From positions 1,488,001-1,552,000 of the forward strand of contig CP024912.1 in the NCBI GenBank assembly GCA_002813895.1: 64,000 nt of DNA. The letters are read 5' to 3'. Made by a program: the position numbers and the translations under genes. Positions 35,998-43,689 of this stretch are shown here, one piece after another; positions within the stretch are counted from its first letter, which is position 1; each line of letters begins with the position of its first letter. The notes beneath the pieces were generated by a model. That model saw nothing but the letters and a program-made list of their open reading frames with translations, was not told the DNA's origin and ran no database searches. This DNA comes from Cyanobacterium sp. HL-69. Lineage in GTDB: Bacteria; Cyanobacteriota; Cyanobacteriia; Cyanobacteriales; Cyanobacteriaceae.

Positions 35998-36426
35998 ATG
36001 AAACAGGAAGTATTTTTTAGTAGCAAAGATATATCAAAGATTACAGGGTGTTCGCTCCGACAATTACAGTATTGGAGGGATAAGGAAGTTGTTGTACCTT
36101 TTATTGGTGCTTCGGGTACGGGAAAAACAATCTACTATTCTTCTGTGGAGTTGGTGGAGGTATCAGTAATGGTATATCTCCTTTCTGTGGGGCTAAATCT
36201 GGAGATGGTGCAAAAAATCCTCAATGATTTGAGGGCAAAAGAGCCTGATTTTACTGATAGTGGTTGTAAAAAGCGTTTTATGGTAGTAGCTGGTGATGGT
36301 ACTGTTGATTTATTGCCTTATGAACAGGAAGGGGCGATCGCTCTTTTGGAGGAAAATAAAGGAATCATTCCCCTTTGGATTGATCAAATTCATAAAATTT
36401 TAGAAATCAAAATTAATCACTGTTAA
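35998..36426 (+). CDS. cvkR: CvkR, MerR-type repressor of the V-K CAST
   Basis: 142 residues. An N-terminal winged helix-turn-helix (FFSSKDISKITGCSLRQLQYWRDKEVVVP) has the short wing GTGKTIYYSSVELVEV, followed by a helix (MVYLLSVGLNLEMVQKILNDL) and a small C-terminal domain without the Cys ligands of metal-sensing MerR proteins. Its place divergent to cas12k matches the described CvkR repressors of cyanobacterial V-K CASTs, which also act on the guide RNA genes. It carries a HIP1 site (GGGGCGATCGCTC) near its 3' end. Confidence 0.92.
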   Translation: MKQEVFFSSKDISKITGCSLRQLQYWRDKEVVVPFIGASGTGKTIYYSSVELVEVSVMVYLLSVGLNLEMVQKILNDLRAKEPDFTDSGCKKRFMVVAGDGTVDLLPYEQEGAIALLEENKGIIPLWIDQIHKILEIKINHC

Positions 36427-36461
36427 TATTCTTAGATTAATTGTAGTTAATAAATTTCATT

Positions 36462-37460
36462 TTAAGCACACTTAAGAGAGTATTTTTGTTTTTCTTCTTC
36501 TATTATTAAGTTAATTATTTGTCCTGAAATATGCCACATCAGCACTGGTGGTACTGCATTTCCTATAGCCTTATATTGACGATTTTCTGAAACAACATTT
36601 AAGATAAAATCATTTGGAAATGACTGTATTCTAGCTGCTTCTCTGGGGGTAAAACGTCTATAAGAATCATCTTGTTTTAAAACTGGATCTGTGCTATTCA
36701 AACTTACTTTAGCTAAATGCGAACTTATAGTATTACACGGTTGATTTATATTTTGAACTCTTCCTTTATTCATGATTTTTTTTGCCTTCAGCATTCCCTC
36801 AATTGCTTTTTGACTAAAAAAATATTTATCTTCTATTTCATCTTCTAAAACTAACTTTAGGGGAATTTTTTCATTCGTTGTTGTCCGTTGAGGAAATTGA
36901 AATTTAAAACAATCTTCAAATTTTTTAAATCCGATAATAAAAACTCTTTCCCTCTTTTGCGGTACACCGTAATCGGAGGCATTCAATACTTGATAAGTTA
37001 CGTGATAACCAACTTTTTGAAACTCTTGGATAATCAAAGGAAAAGCTCTTTTTTTATTAGCGGATAAAATTCCTTTAACATTTTCAGCTATAAAAAATCT
37101 AGGTTGTTTCTCTTTTAAAATTCTACAAATTTCAAAAAATAATTGACCTTTTTCATCTTTAATACCTAATCTAGGGGGATTTTGAGCAACCACAGAGAAT
37201 GATTGACAAGGAAATCCTCCTACTAAAATATCGTGGTCGGGTAAATCTTTTTCATTAATATTTTTAATATCCGCAACAAGACAATTATGGCTAAAATTGG
37301 TGTTATAAATTTCAACGGCATAAGAATCATTGTCAACGGCATAAACAATTTCAGTTGGTAATTGATTATAAGTTTTGTTTAAATATTTAAAATTACCTAG
37401 TATCCCTAAATCCATTCCTCCACAACCACTAAAAAGCGATAATACTTTTAATCTCTCCAT
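36462..37460 (-). CDS. DNA (cytosine-5) methyltransferase, cargo gene 3
   Basis: 332 residues with all main C5 motifs: I LSLFSGCGGMDLG, II/III YAVDNDSYAVEIY, IV GGFPCQSFS (catalytic Cys), VI AENVKGIL, VIII QKRERVFIIGF, and X FKAIGNAVPPVLMWH-like (QYKAIGNAVPP). The target-recognition part lies between about 215 and 275. Its start overlaps the nuclease gene by 13 bases, so it is the last gene of a methyltransferase-nuclease-methyltransferase operon and is carried as CAST cargo. Confidence 0.93.
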   Translation of the reverse strand: MERLKVLSLFSGCGGMDLGILGNFKYLNKTYNQLPTEIVYAVDNDSYAVEIYNTNFSHNCLVADIKNINEKDLPDHDILVGGFPCQSFSVVAQNPPRLGIKDEKGQLFFEICRILKEKQPRFFIAENVKGILSANKKRAFPLIIQEFQKVGYHVTYQVLNASDYGVPQKRERVFIIGFKKFEDCFKFQFPQRTTTNEKIPLKLVLEDEIEDKYFFSQKAIEGMLKAKKIMNKGRVQNINQPCNTISSHLAKVSLNSTDPVLKQDDSYRRFTPREAARIQSFPNDFILNVVSENRQYKAIGNAVPPVLMWHISGQIINLIIEEEKQKYSLKCA

Positions 37461-38869
37461 AATAATAATTCCTCCTTTCGAGAATATTGTTCCGTAAATT
37501 TTATATCCACACCATCTTTGGGTGTCATCTTTATTTTGTTTGATTTGTATAATCCAACAGGATCTTGAATTAAATGTAATTCTCGATTTATTTTAGAAAT
37601 AGCAAGTCTATAAACAAAATATCGATCATTTAAAGATTCTGCCGTACTCCATTCATTTGGTGTTAGATGAAAGTTGAAAAAATTAATTTTTTTATTACTA
37701 ATTGTTGTTTTAACTTCTATGTATCTTTTTGTTTCGTCAAGTTCTACCGATTGAATATCATAACCAACTGCAAATTGTGTCGGTATTTTTTGTATTAAAT
37801 GAAGTAAATCTTCCCTATTTCCTAATTTAATCCTCATTTTTTCATGTCCTAAAACTAAACCTTCGCCAAAATCTCCAATTTCTTTTGTTTTTATTTCTTG
37901 TCCTTGTTCAAGTTTAGTGTGAAAATCACTGATAGATTCTAACACTAAATCTTGATAGCTAATAGGATCAATTCCTAAATATTTATATAAATCTGTTTTA
38001 AAAATTTCTTGATCTAATTTAGAATTTACAAACATAAACCAAGCATCATTTAATAATTTAATATCATTAATTATTAAGTTTTTCTTTTGATAAAGTGGAA
38101 GATAATCTTCAAAGATTGTTTCATTTTTAATAAAAGCAGTAATTACTTCTTGGTTATTATTATTGAGATAAAACTTATTGCCATGACAAATAAGTAAATC
38201 ACCAACAACCATATAATCTAAAATATCACCTGCATATCTAATGACATCCCCCGTCCAATCATAAGTAAGATTCTGTTTTCTATTATGAATAATTAAATGT
38301 GCAGTATTCTTTGGTTTTCTTCTTTTGTTTCTACGGATTACTCTTAAATCATTAAAGATACAATGAGTAGCTTCTGCTTTATCAATATAAAACCTACCTT
38401 GAGTTATTTTTTCTCCTTCTTGCAAAACTTTAATTATATAGCTGACGGGTTTAAATAATATTCCTTTATTTATATAATCCAGTGCTTCATGGGGTTTAAG
38501 ATAGCCCCCTGGATATTGAAAATAAAATAAAAAATACTTAAAAAATTCTACTAAATCTTGATTTAGACTAAGTTTTAAAGCTAAATTAGAAGGCTTACTT
38601 TTTTTCTTGATGGAGTCAGTTTCAATGAAGCCAAAAAAAGAAGAAATTTCTGTTCTCCAATTGTTAATAGTTTTCTCTGTTTTACTGGCATTACCCGGAA
38701 ATAATTTGATAGCTTTATTCATCGCATTTTTAAATTGATCACTGGGCATTTCAGTTAAGTTACTTAAGCAATTAGCCATATAAATTAAGACATTTTCGTT
38801 ATCGTTTTTAAAACGAGGTCTGATGTGATGAAGTCGATAAAAATTATCATGTGGTACTTGATACATCAT
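37448..38869 (-). CDS. Putative type II restriction endonuclease with DUF3883-like domain
   Basis: 473 residues. The N-terminal half is unrecognised, with RPRFKNDNENVLIYM and many aromatic residues. The C-terminal ~120 residues carry VGYDIQSVELDETKRYIEVKTT…FFNFHLTPNEWSTAE, a DUF3883-like fold with a D-x(n)-E-V-K pattern as in PD-(D/E)XK nucleases. Wedged between two cytosine methyltransferase genes, restriction is the natural role. The start codon overlaps the upstream methyltransferase stop as TAATG. Recognition sequence unknown. Confidence 0.75.
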   Translation of the reverse strand: MMYQVPHDNFYRLHHIRPRFKNDNENVLIYMANCLSNLTEMPSDQFKNAMNKAIKLFPGNASKTEKTINNWRTEISSFFGFIETDSIKKKSKPSNLALKLSLNQDLVEFFKYFLFYFQYPGGYLKPHEALDYINKGILFKPVSYIIKVLQEGEKITQGRFYIDKAEATHCIFNDLRVIRRNKRRKPKNTAHLIIHNRKQNLTYDWTGDVIRYAGDILDYMVVGDLLICHGNKFYLNNNNQEVITAFIKNETIFEDYLPLYQKKNLIINDIKLLNDAWFMFVNSKLDQEIFKTDLYKYLGIDPISYQDLVLESISDFHTKLEQGQEIKTKEIGDFGEGLVLGHEKMRIKLGNREDLLHLIQKIPTQFAVGYDIQSVELDETKRYIEVKTTISNKKINFFNFHLTPNEWSTAESLNDRYFVYRLAISKINRELHLIQDPVGLYKSNKIKMTPKDGVDIKFTEQYSRKEELLLWRD

Positions 38870-39933
38870 TATTTATTTTCCTCCAAAAAATTATAAATAG
38901 ATTCTGCTAATGCTTTTGCTAATAGAGGAGGTACAGCGTTACCAACTTGTCTATTCTGATCTGTTTTATTCCCTAAAAAACGAAAAGAATCGGGAAAAGA
39001 TTGTAATCTAGCGTGTTCCCGAACGGTGGGAACTCGATCGTATTTATAATGAAAATAATGACGATGTCCAGTATCTATAGTATTACATGGTTTTTGACTG
39101 TGATACCTTGTCCATGCAATATTAAAATTACGACTTCTCTGTAGATTTAATGGTAAGTCTTTATAGTTACCTCCTTCAGGAACAAGTTGTATTGTTTTAA
39201 TTACTTTTTCTGTATGTCTTGTGCCAATGTGATTATAGACCATATCACAATTATCTCTCATTTGTTTTTGATATTCTGATTGTGGTTGTTTAGCATATTC
39301 CATCTCTTCATAACCTATATCTCCCACTAAAGGAGGTAAATCAGATAAAGCCATTTCACAAGTAATATAATTTGTTTTCTCTAATTGAGGAGAAGGATAA
39401 GTGAATTGTTTGTTATATATATTGCCCACAAAAAAAACTCTTTTTCGTATTTGAGGAACGCCATAATCTGAAGCTAGTAAAATTTTATCTTGGACATGAT
39501 AGCCCAAAATGTTCATTTTTTCTTTGAATAATTCTTTAGCTTTACCTTTGTATAAATTAGTAAAACCAGTAACGTTTTCAAGCACAAACATTTTCGGTCT
39601 TAAATACTTTACAAATCGAATAAACTCTAAAAACAAATTATTTCTATCATCTGTAAATTCTCTTTTTCCCGCGATGGAAAAACCTTGACATGGTGGACCA
39701 CCGATCACTAAATCTATCGAGCCATATTTTTCAATTATTGATTTCGGATTAATATTTCTTATATCTTCATGCACAATACTAATATTAGGCTTATTAAAAT
39801 GAAGTGTTTCTAATGCTTTTTTATCACTATCAATTGCCAATTTTATTTCAAATTTATTAGTTAATTCAAAACCATAGCTAAGACCTCCACAGCCAGAAAA
39901 TAAATCTACAACAATGTATTTTTTGTATTTCAT
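38869..39933 (-). CDS. DNA (cytosine-5) methyltransferase, cargo gene 1
   Basis: 354 residues: motif I VDLFSGCGGLSYGF, IV IGGPPCQGFSIAG (catalytic Cys), VI LENVTGF, VIII QIRKRVFFVG, and the end motif RQVGNAVPPLLA. It is clearly different from the 36462 protein, so the operon has two methyltransferases. Two m5C enzymes with one nuclease often mean an asymmetric recognition site, one enzyme per strand; here that is inference. It begins 79 bases after tniQ. Confidence 0.93.
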   Translation of the reverse strand: MKYKKYIVVDLFSGCGGLSYGFELTNKFEIKLAIDSDKKALETLHFNKPNISIVHEDIRNINPKSIIEKYGSIDLVIGGPPCQGFSIAGKREFTDDRNNLFLEFIRFVKYLRPKMFVLENVTGFTNLYKGKAKELFKEKMNILGYHVQDKILLASDYGVPQIRKRVFFVGNIYNKQFTYPSPQLEKTNYITCEMALSDLPPLVGDIGYEEMEYAKQPQSEYQKQMRDNCDMVYNHIGTRHTEKVIKTIQLVPEGGNYKDLPLNLQRSRNFNIAWTRYHSQKPCNTIDTGHRHYFHYKYDRVPTVREHARLQSFPDSFRFLGNKTDQNRQVGNAVPPLLAKALAESIYNFLEENK

Positions 39934-40012
39934 TTGTTTAAAACTATCTATTTCCTTACATCTTGAGTGATTAGAACAACGTCATTTATTATACGCTGAT
40001 TTTTTGCTAGTA

Positions 40013-40492
40013 TTAATCGTGCTTCATTTCAGCAAAAGGAGTAAAACATCTATGACACCAACCATCAATCCATAGACTAGGAATCTTAAATCTAGCACCA
40101 CAATGGGGGCATTCCGATAATAGTTTTAGTTGATGCCGATCGCAACTATAAACCTCCTTATACTGCCATTTCATGCGATGATAAGGCTTTTCACCATAAC
40201 AAGCCGAACAAAGACGGATGGGAGTCATTTTCATCGGTGCAGAAGGACACATCATTTGTAAGGTTGCTACATCCACTTGTATGACCGCACTTAACTTTTC
40301 CAACTGTTCAATGGAAGGAGGGGGATTAAAACGGAACTTTTCCCAACGGGCGATCGCACTATATAAACCAGTTATTTCACCCAACCCAGAAACAGTAAGC
40401 ACATTCTCCCTTCTAAACCTTCCCAGGAAATGACTAATACTTTCATCCTCATAAGGTGTTACGGTAAACCACCAAGGCTCAATTTCCATCAT
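40013..40492 (-). CDS. tniQ: TniQ, CAST target-complex adaptor
   Basis: 159 residues, the short TniQ of V-K systems. The N-terminal motif is PYEDESISHFLGRFRRENVL. Two zinc-finger-type Cys/His groups follow: CSACYGEKPYHRMKW…CDRHQ and CPHCGARF…WCHRC. TniQ links the Cas12k R-loop to the TnsC filament. Its start overlaps the tnsC stop by 4 bases, implying coupled translation. Confidence 0.94.
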   Translation of the reverse strand: MMEIEPWWFTVTPYEDESISHFLGRFRRENVLTVSGLGEITGLYSAIARWEKFRFNPPPSIEQLEKLSAVIQVDVATLQMMCPSAPMKMTPIRLCSACYGEKPYHRMKWQYKEVYSCDRHQLKLLSECPHCGARFKIPSLWIDGWCHRCFTPFAEMKHD

Positions 40493-41316
40493 TTATACTC
40501 CTGTACAACTTCCTTTAAAGTGTCATAATCAATCTTGTTAAGTCCCTTCTTCAGAGAACGAATCGCAGCATCACGCAAAACCATATCCATAATGCCGATG
40601 TAACCCTGAGTCGCCTCTCCAATCAATTTCAACATCCTTTTATTCGTTAAATTAGAAGCCACAGGTAGCTTCAACACCTGTTTCTCCCAAATGTTGACAG
40701 TACGACTAAATTCTTCTCCCCCTAACTTACCAAACCGATAACAAGCCCGAAAACGATTATAAACTTGCTCATCCTTTTTTACTACCGCATCCAAACGATC
40801 TGTACCCACAAGAACAATCGCAATATTGAGATGATCAAAAATATCCCGAATTTCGGCAAAAGTCTTTGGTTTACAGCGATCTGCCTCATCAAAAATGATC
40901 ATCTCTACACCACATCCTTGCAATACTGTCATCGCCCTTTTTCTGATTTCAGCTACCGTACCCTTAGTCATCTGATACTTGAGGTGTTCAATAATTCCTT
41001 GAAATAAATCTTTTGCTCCACATTCTTGGGGTACTTGTAAATAAATTACTGGAACTTGAGGAGGTTTACCCTTCTCTTGAATTGGCTTATGTCTCAAACG
41101 ATAAGAATTACACGCAATAGTTTTCCCCGTACGAGATTCCCCCACCACTCGACAAGACTGTTTCGATTGACGCTTACTTTCCAACCATTCATGAAGTATC
41201 GCAACTTGCTCTAAACTTACCACCGTTTTACCCTCTAATCTTTTGATCTCCTCCTGTAGATTTGCTTCAGGGACATCAATCTTACCCAATTGTTCTGCTA
41301 CATTTTCCGCTTTCAT
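40489..41316 (-). CDS. tnsC: TnsC, AAA+ regulator of transposition
   Basis: 275 residues, matching V-K TnsC. Walker A is in RVVGESRTGKTIACNSYRL (about residues 57-75), Walker B is MIIFDEADR (about 137-145), and the sensor-1 region reads IAIVLVGTDRLDAVV. TnsC polymerises on DNA with ATP and recruits TnsB. It lies 9 bases after tnsB and overlaps tniQ. Confidence 0.95.
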   Translation of the reverse strand: MKAENVAEQLGKIDVPEANLQEEIKRLEGKTVVSLEQVAILHEWLESKRQSKQSCRVVGESRTGKTIACNSYRLRHKPIQEKGKPPQVPVIYLQVPQECGAKDLFQGIIEHLKYQMTKGTVAEIRKRAMTVLQGCGVEMIIFDEADRCKPKTFAEIRDIFDHLNIAIVLVGTDRLDAVVKKDEQVYNRFRACYRFGKLGGEEFSRTVNIWEKQVLKLPVASNLTNKRMLKLIGEATQGYIGIMDMVLRDAAIRSLKKGLNKIDYDTLKEVVQEYK

Positions 41317-41325
41317 GGCTAACCC

Positions 41326-42933
41326 CTAAAAATCGAAATCTTCTTGTAGTTCTTCATAGTCAACAACCTCCACCCAATGATCATCAGAAAAACCAGAAGG
41401 CTCATCTTCTAGTTCCGTTGTTTTCAAGACAGGGGAAGGTATGGAAGGCTTGACTCGTTCTTGTTCCTCTTTCTGTCGTTGTTTTTTCGTTTTCTTCACT
41501 GTAAAGTTCGAGCGTTCCTCTACCTCCATCAAAATGCTACGATTACTCAAACTTCTTCCAGCATTTCTTACTCTTTTAGCACTAGCTTTCGCATCGATCA
41601 AGGATAAAGACTCACACTCTAAATCCACCGCATAGGCACGAGTCAGGAAAACCTCTTTATTATTCTCACGACGATATACTAAAATGCTTGTAATATCCCT
41701 AGGGTCATAGCGAATGATGATAGTTTCTCCTTCATAACCTGCGAGATATTCTCCCTTATAAATCAGATTTTCAAATTGGAGATGACCACCCTTTTGCACT
41801 CTTCTCCGTGACTGTTTCATTAAGCAAATATCTAACTCTCGTTCAGAAAGAATATGTGGCACAGAAAGTAATCCAGCTTCCCAACGCACAAAACGAGTTT
41901 GTTCTCCCATACGAGCATCAAGACGTTGATTGTAGTTATCCACAATGTAGCGGACAATTAGTTTCTCCAAATCTTTCAACGTTAAACAGGCTTCCTTTTC
42001 CGCATCCTCTGGACGTTCTTGAACATTACCACCTGTATATCCTGGTAAAGTAGAAAATACCTCCGTGTTCAAGGTTTTAAAAGGACGTTCTACCACACCA
42101 CCCTCACTAGGGCGACTGCGTAAATGACAAGTAAAACCTAACTGTAAGCTGATTTGTTGAAGATGATTAGAACGAAAATCTTTACCGCCGTCAGTGTAAA
42201 AATACTCAGGTTTACCATAAGTTCCCCAATCCTCGTGTAGTCCATAGTCAGAACTATAACTTTTGGGTAAAATAGCGTGACGTAGAGCCAAAGCAACCAC
42301 TTGGGAACTAGGGGCATCAAAACCAAGATGTATACCCATAATACAGCGAGAATAAGTATCTATTACTGTGGTTAGCCAAGGTCTGCCTAATAATTCACCA
42401 AATTTATCTACGAGAAGAATATCAGCTCGAGTATGGTCACATTGCCACACATGATTACTATACTCCACATTAATATCTGTCCCTGCTCTGGTGGATACAG
42501 CTAACCTTGTACCTCTCCACCCCGGACTTCTAACCCTTTTCTTATTTTCTTTTTCAGCAATAATTGGATTGAGGATACGATACACCGTCATGTGAGAGGG
42601 AGGGTTGATACCCCAATTCTCGGCTTGAGCGAATGCCCGTAAATAAACTTGCTTGGGAGTAATTCTTCGACTACCTTTATTGCCTTCCCGATAAGTCTTA
42701 ACAATAAAATCCTGCAATCGTCTATCAATTCTATAAGATCCCTTATCTGCTCGATTATTTTGGGCGATGCCATGCAAACCATCTTTTTCCCATTGTTTGA
42801 CATATCTTTGGATAGTGCGAACTGACTTATTCAATTGGATTGATGCTCGTTTTAACTTTTCCCCATAAGTTTTGCGGTCACGAAGTGGCAGGCTTCGCCT
42901 GATCGCACGGCTCCAGTAAGTCTTCAATGACAT
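41326..42933 (-). CDS. tnsB: TnsB, DDE transposase (5' end frameshifted)
   Basis: TnsB cuts and joins the transposon 3' ends. The frame holds an HTH region (LNKSVRTIQRYVKQWEKDGLHG), the DDE residues in VWQCDHTRADILLVD, YTDGGKDFRS and SEGGVVERPFKTLN, a beta-barrel domain, and a C-terminal TnsC-recruiting tail. The first ~19 residues from this ATG (MSLKTYWSRAIRRSLPLRD) are an out-of-frame product of a 25-bp insertion at 42876-42900. Without it the frame continues upstream to an ATG at 43003 with AGGAG 8 bases before it. The original protein would be about 550 residues. The present gene either restarts here and makes an N-truncated protein or is non-functional. Confidence 0.9.
   Translation of the reverse strand: MSLKTYWSRAIRRSLPLRDRKTYGEKLKRASIQLNKSVRTIQRYVKQWEKDGLHGIAQNNRADKGSYRIDRRLQDFIVKTYREGNKGSRRITPKQVYLRAFAQAENWGINPPSHMTVYRILNPIIAEKENKKRVRSPGWRGTRLAVSTRAGTDINVEYSNHVWQCDHTRADILLVDKFGELLGRPWLTTVIDTYSRCIMGIHLGFDAPSSQVVALALRHAILPKSYSSDYGLHEDWGTYGKPEYFYTDGGKDFRSNHLQQISLQLGFTCHLRSRPSEGGVVERPFKTLNTEVFSTLPGYTGGNVQERPEDAEKEACLTLKDLEKLIVRYIVDNYNQRLDARMGEQTRFVRWEAGLLSVPHILSERELDICLMKQSRRRVQKGGHLQFENLIYKGEYLAGYEGETIIIRYDPRDITSILVYRRENNKEVFLTRAYAVDLECESLSLIDAKASAKRVRNAGRSLSNRSILMEVEERSNFTVKKTKKQRQKEEQERVKPSIPSPVLKTTELEDEPSGFSDDHWVEVVDYEELQEDFDF
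42876..42900. repeat. 25-bp double palindrome inserted in a HIP1 site in tnsB
   Basis: The insert carries two small hairpins, AGGC-GAA-GCCT and CAC-TTC-GTG (minus strand). Removing exactly 25 bases rejoins TTTGC and GATCGC into TTTGCGATCGC, restoring a HIP1 octamer and the tnsB frame (EPCD-RKTYG, as in the Scytonema protein's EPCDRTTYG). Short palindromes at HIP1 sites are common in cyanobacteria. Confidence 0.85.
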
Positions 42934-43003
42934 CAGCTATTTTCTGTTCTTCGGGAGAGAGTTGAGTTATTAATTCTGGTGCATCGGAAAATTGGTCATC
43001 CAT
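42878..43003 (-). pseudogene. Detached N-terminal coding part of tnsB
   Basis: This open frame codes for MDDQFSDAPELITQLSPEEQ and on to …VIEDLLEPCD, then runs into the inserted palindrome (QAKPATS) and stops at TGA. It matches the N-terminal region of V-K TnsB (LSEEAQ…SLLEPCDR in Scytonema). The ideal ribosome-binding site AGGAG at 43012-43016 shows this is the original start. Confidence 0.8.
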
Positions 43004-43058
43004 CCCCATAACTCCTACATAAATGTTTTATTAATACATAGTAGATTAATACTTATTG

Positions 43059-43296
43059 TACGACATACAATTTGTTAATGACCACTTTTCAAACAAAAAA
43101 TCGCCTAATTGAAAGGCGACATATAATTTGTTATATTTCAGGAAAACGACACTTAATTTGTTAACTTAATCTGAAAGACTGTTAAACCTGATTTAGGAAG
43201 AATATAACTGACAATACTTGATATGCAAGGATTTGAAGGGTCTTAGTTGTAGATGACACTAATCTGTTATCACGTCATTTAATCTGTTACTGTACA
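43059..43296 (-). repeat. CAST left end with TnsB-binding sites
   Basis: From TGTACA at 43296 inward: GTAACAGATTAAATGACGT and GATAACAGATTAGTGTCATC (43292-43255), an ~90-bp gap, then TTAACAAATTAAGTGTCGTT (43164-43145), ATAACAAATTATATGTCGCC and TTAACAAATTGTATGTCGTAC (to 43059). A small hairpin TCGCC/GGCGA lies at 43101-43119. The tnsB start is 56 bases further in, so its promoter overlaps these sites, a layout that would allow TnsB autorepression. Confidence 0.85.
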
Positions 43297-43689
43297 CATT
43301 TGGATAGGTTTTAATAATTTGCTCGAGTATAGTAATAATTGTATGAATTATTTTTTGAGCGGATAAATTTATCCTTTTAAGATTCATTATCTCGGAAAGT
43401 GACAAAAGAGGGATAACAAACAATTTTGGAGCCTGATTATCAAAATCTCTGCTACTTAGTCTGCCCGTGAATATAGTTTTTAATGGAAATATGATGGTAA
43501 AAATCCTCATGACAGTTCAATGTTTTATGATGAGCTTTCGTTATTTTCTAATCGGTAAAGTTAATTGCTCAAACTTGATTCGGTAAACCACATCTTGAAA
43601 GGAATAGACAGGGTGTGACATGATAAAAACTAGCCACAATCAACAGGCTGTTATAGTTATTCGATAAAAATAATAAAAAAACATCATCT
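43297..43689. other. Region between CAST left end and htpG
   Basis: About 390 bases. I find no tRNA gene, no match by eye to either guide, and no continuation of the gene remnant at 32086-32228. A minus-strand reading at 43259-43510 runs across the transposon junction and is not called. Confidence 0.55.

Larger units (their letters stand above)
32229..43296 (-). mobile_element. Type V-K CRISPR-associated transposon (CAST)
   Basis: The element is bounded by TGTACA at both ends (32229-32234, and inverted at 43291-43296), each followed inward by TnsB-binding repeats of the form TAACARATTA-N1-2-TGTCGTC. Read on the minus strand from the left end, the order is tnsB, tnsC, tniQ, a cargo restriction-modification operon, cvkR (opposite), cas12k, tracrRNA, CRISPR array with an inserted IS, a fused guide RNA, and the right end. 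tnsA is absent, as is normal for V-K. No 5-bp target duplication is seen (CCCCA left, CATTT right). Element length is 11,068 bp including the 910-bp IS. Confidence 0.95.

Noticed and set aside
43297-43400. Protospacer for the array spacer or fused guide in the left-end flank
   Set aside because: No convincing match by eye on either strand in the ~100 bases where a V-K target should lie.
43259-43510. 83-codon minus-strand ORF next to the CAST left end
   Set aside because: It runs across the transposon end into TnsB sites, has no ribosome-binding site and no family features.
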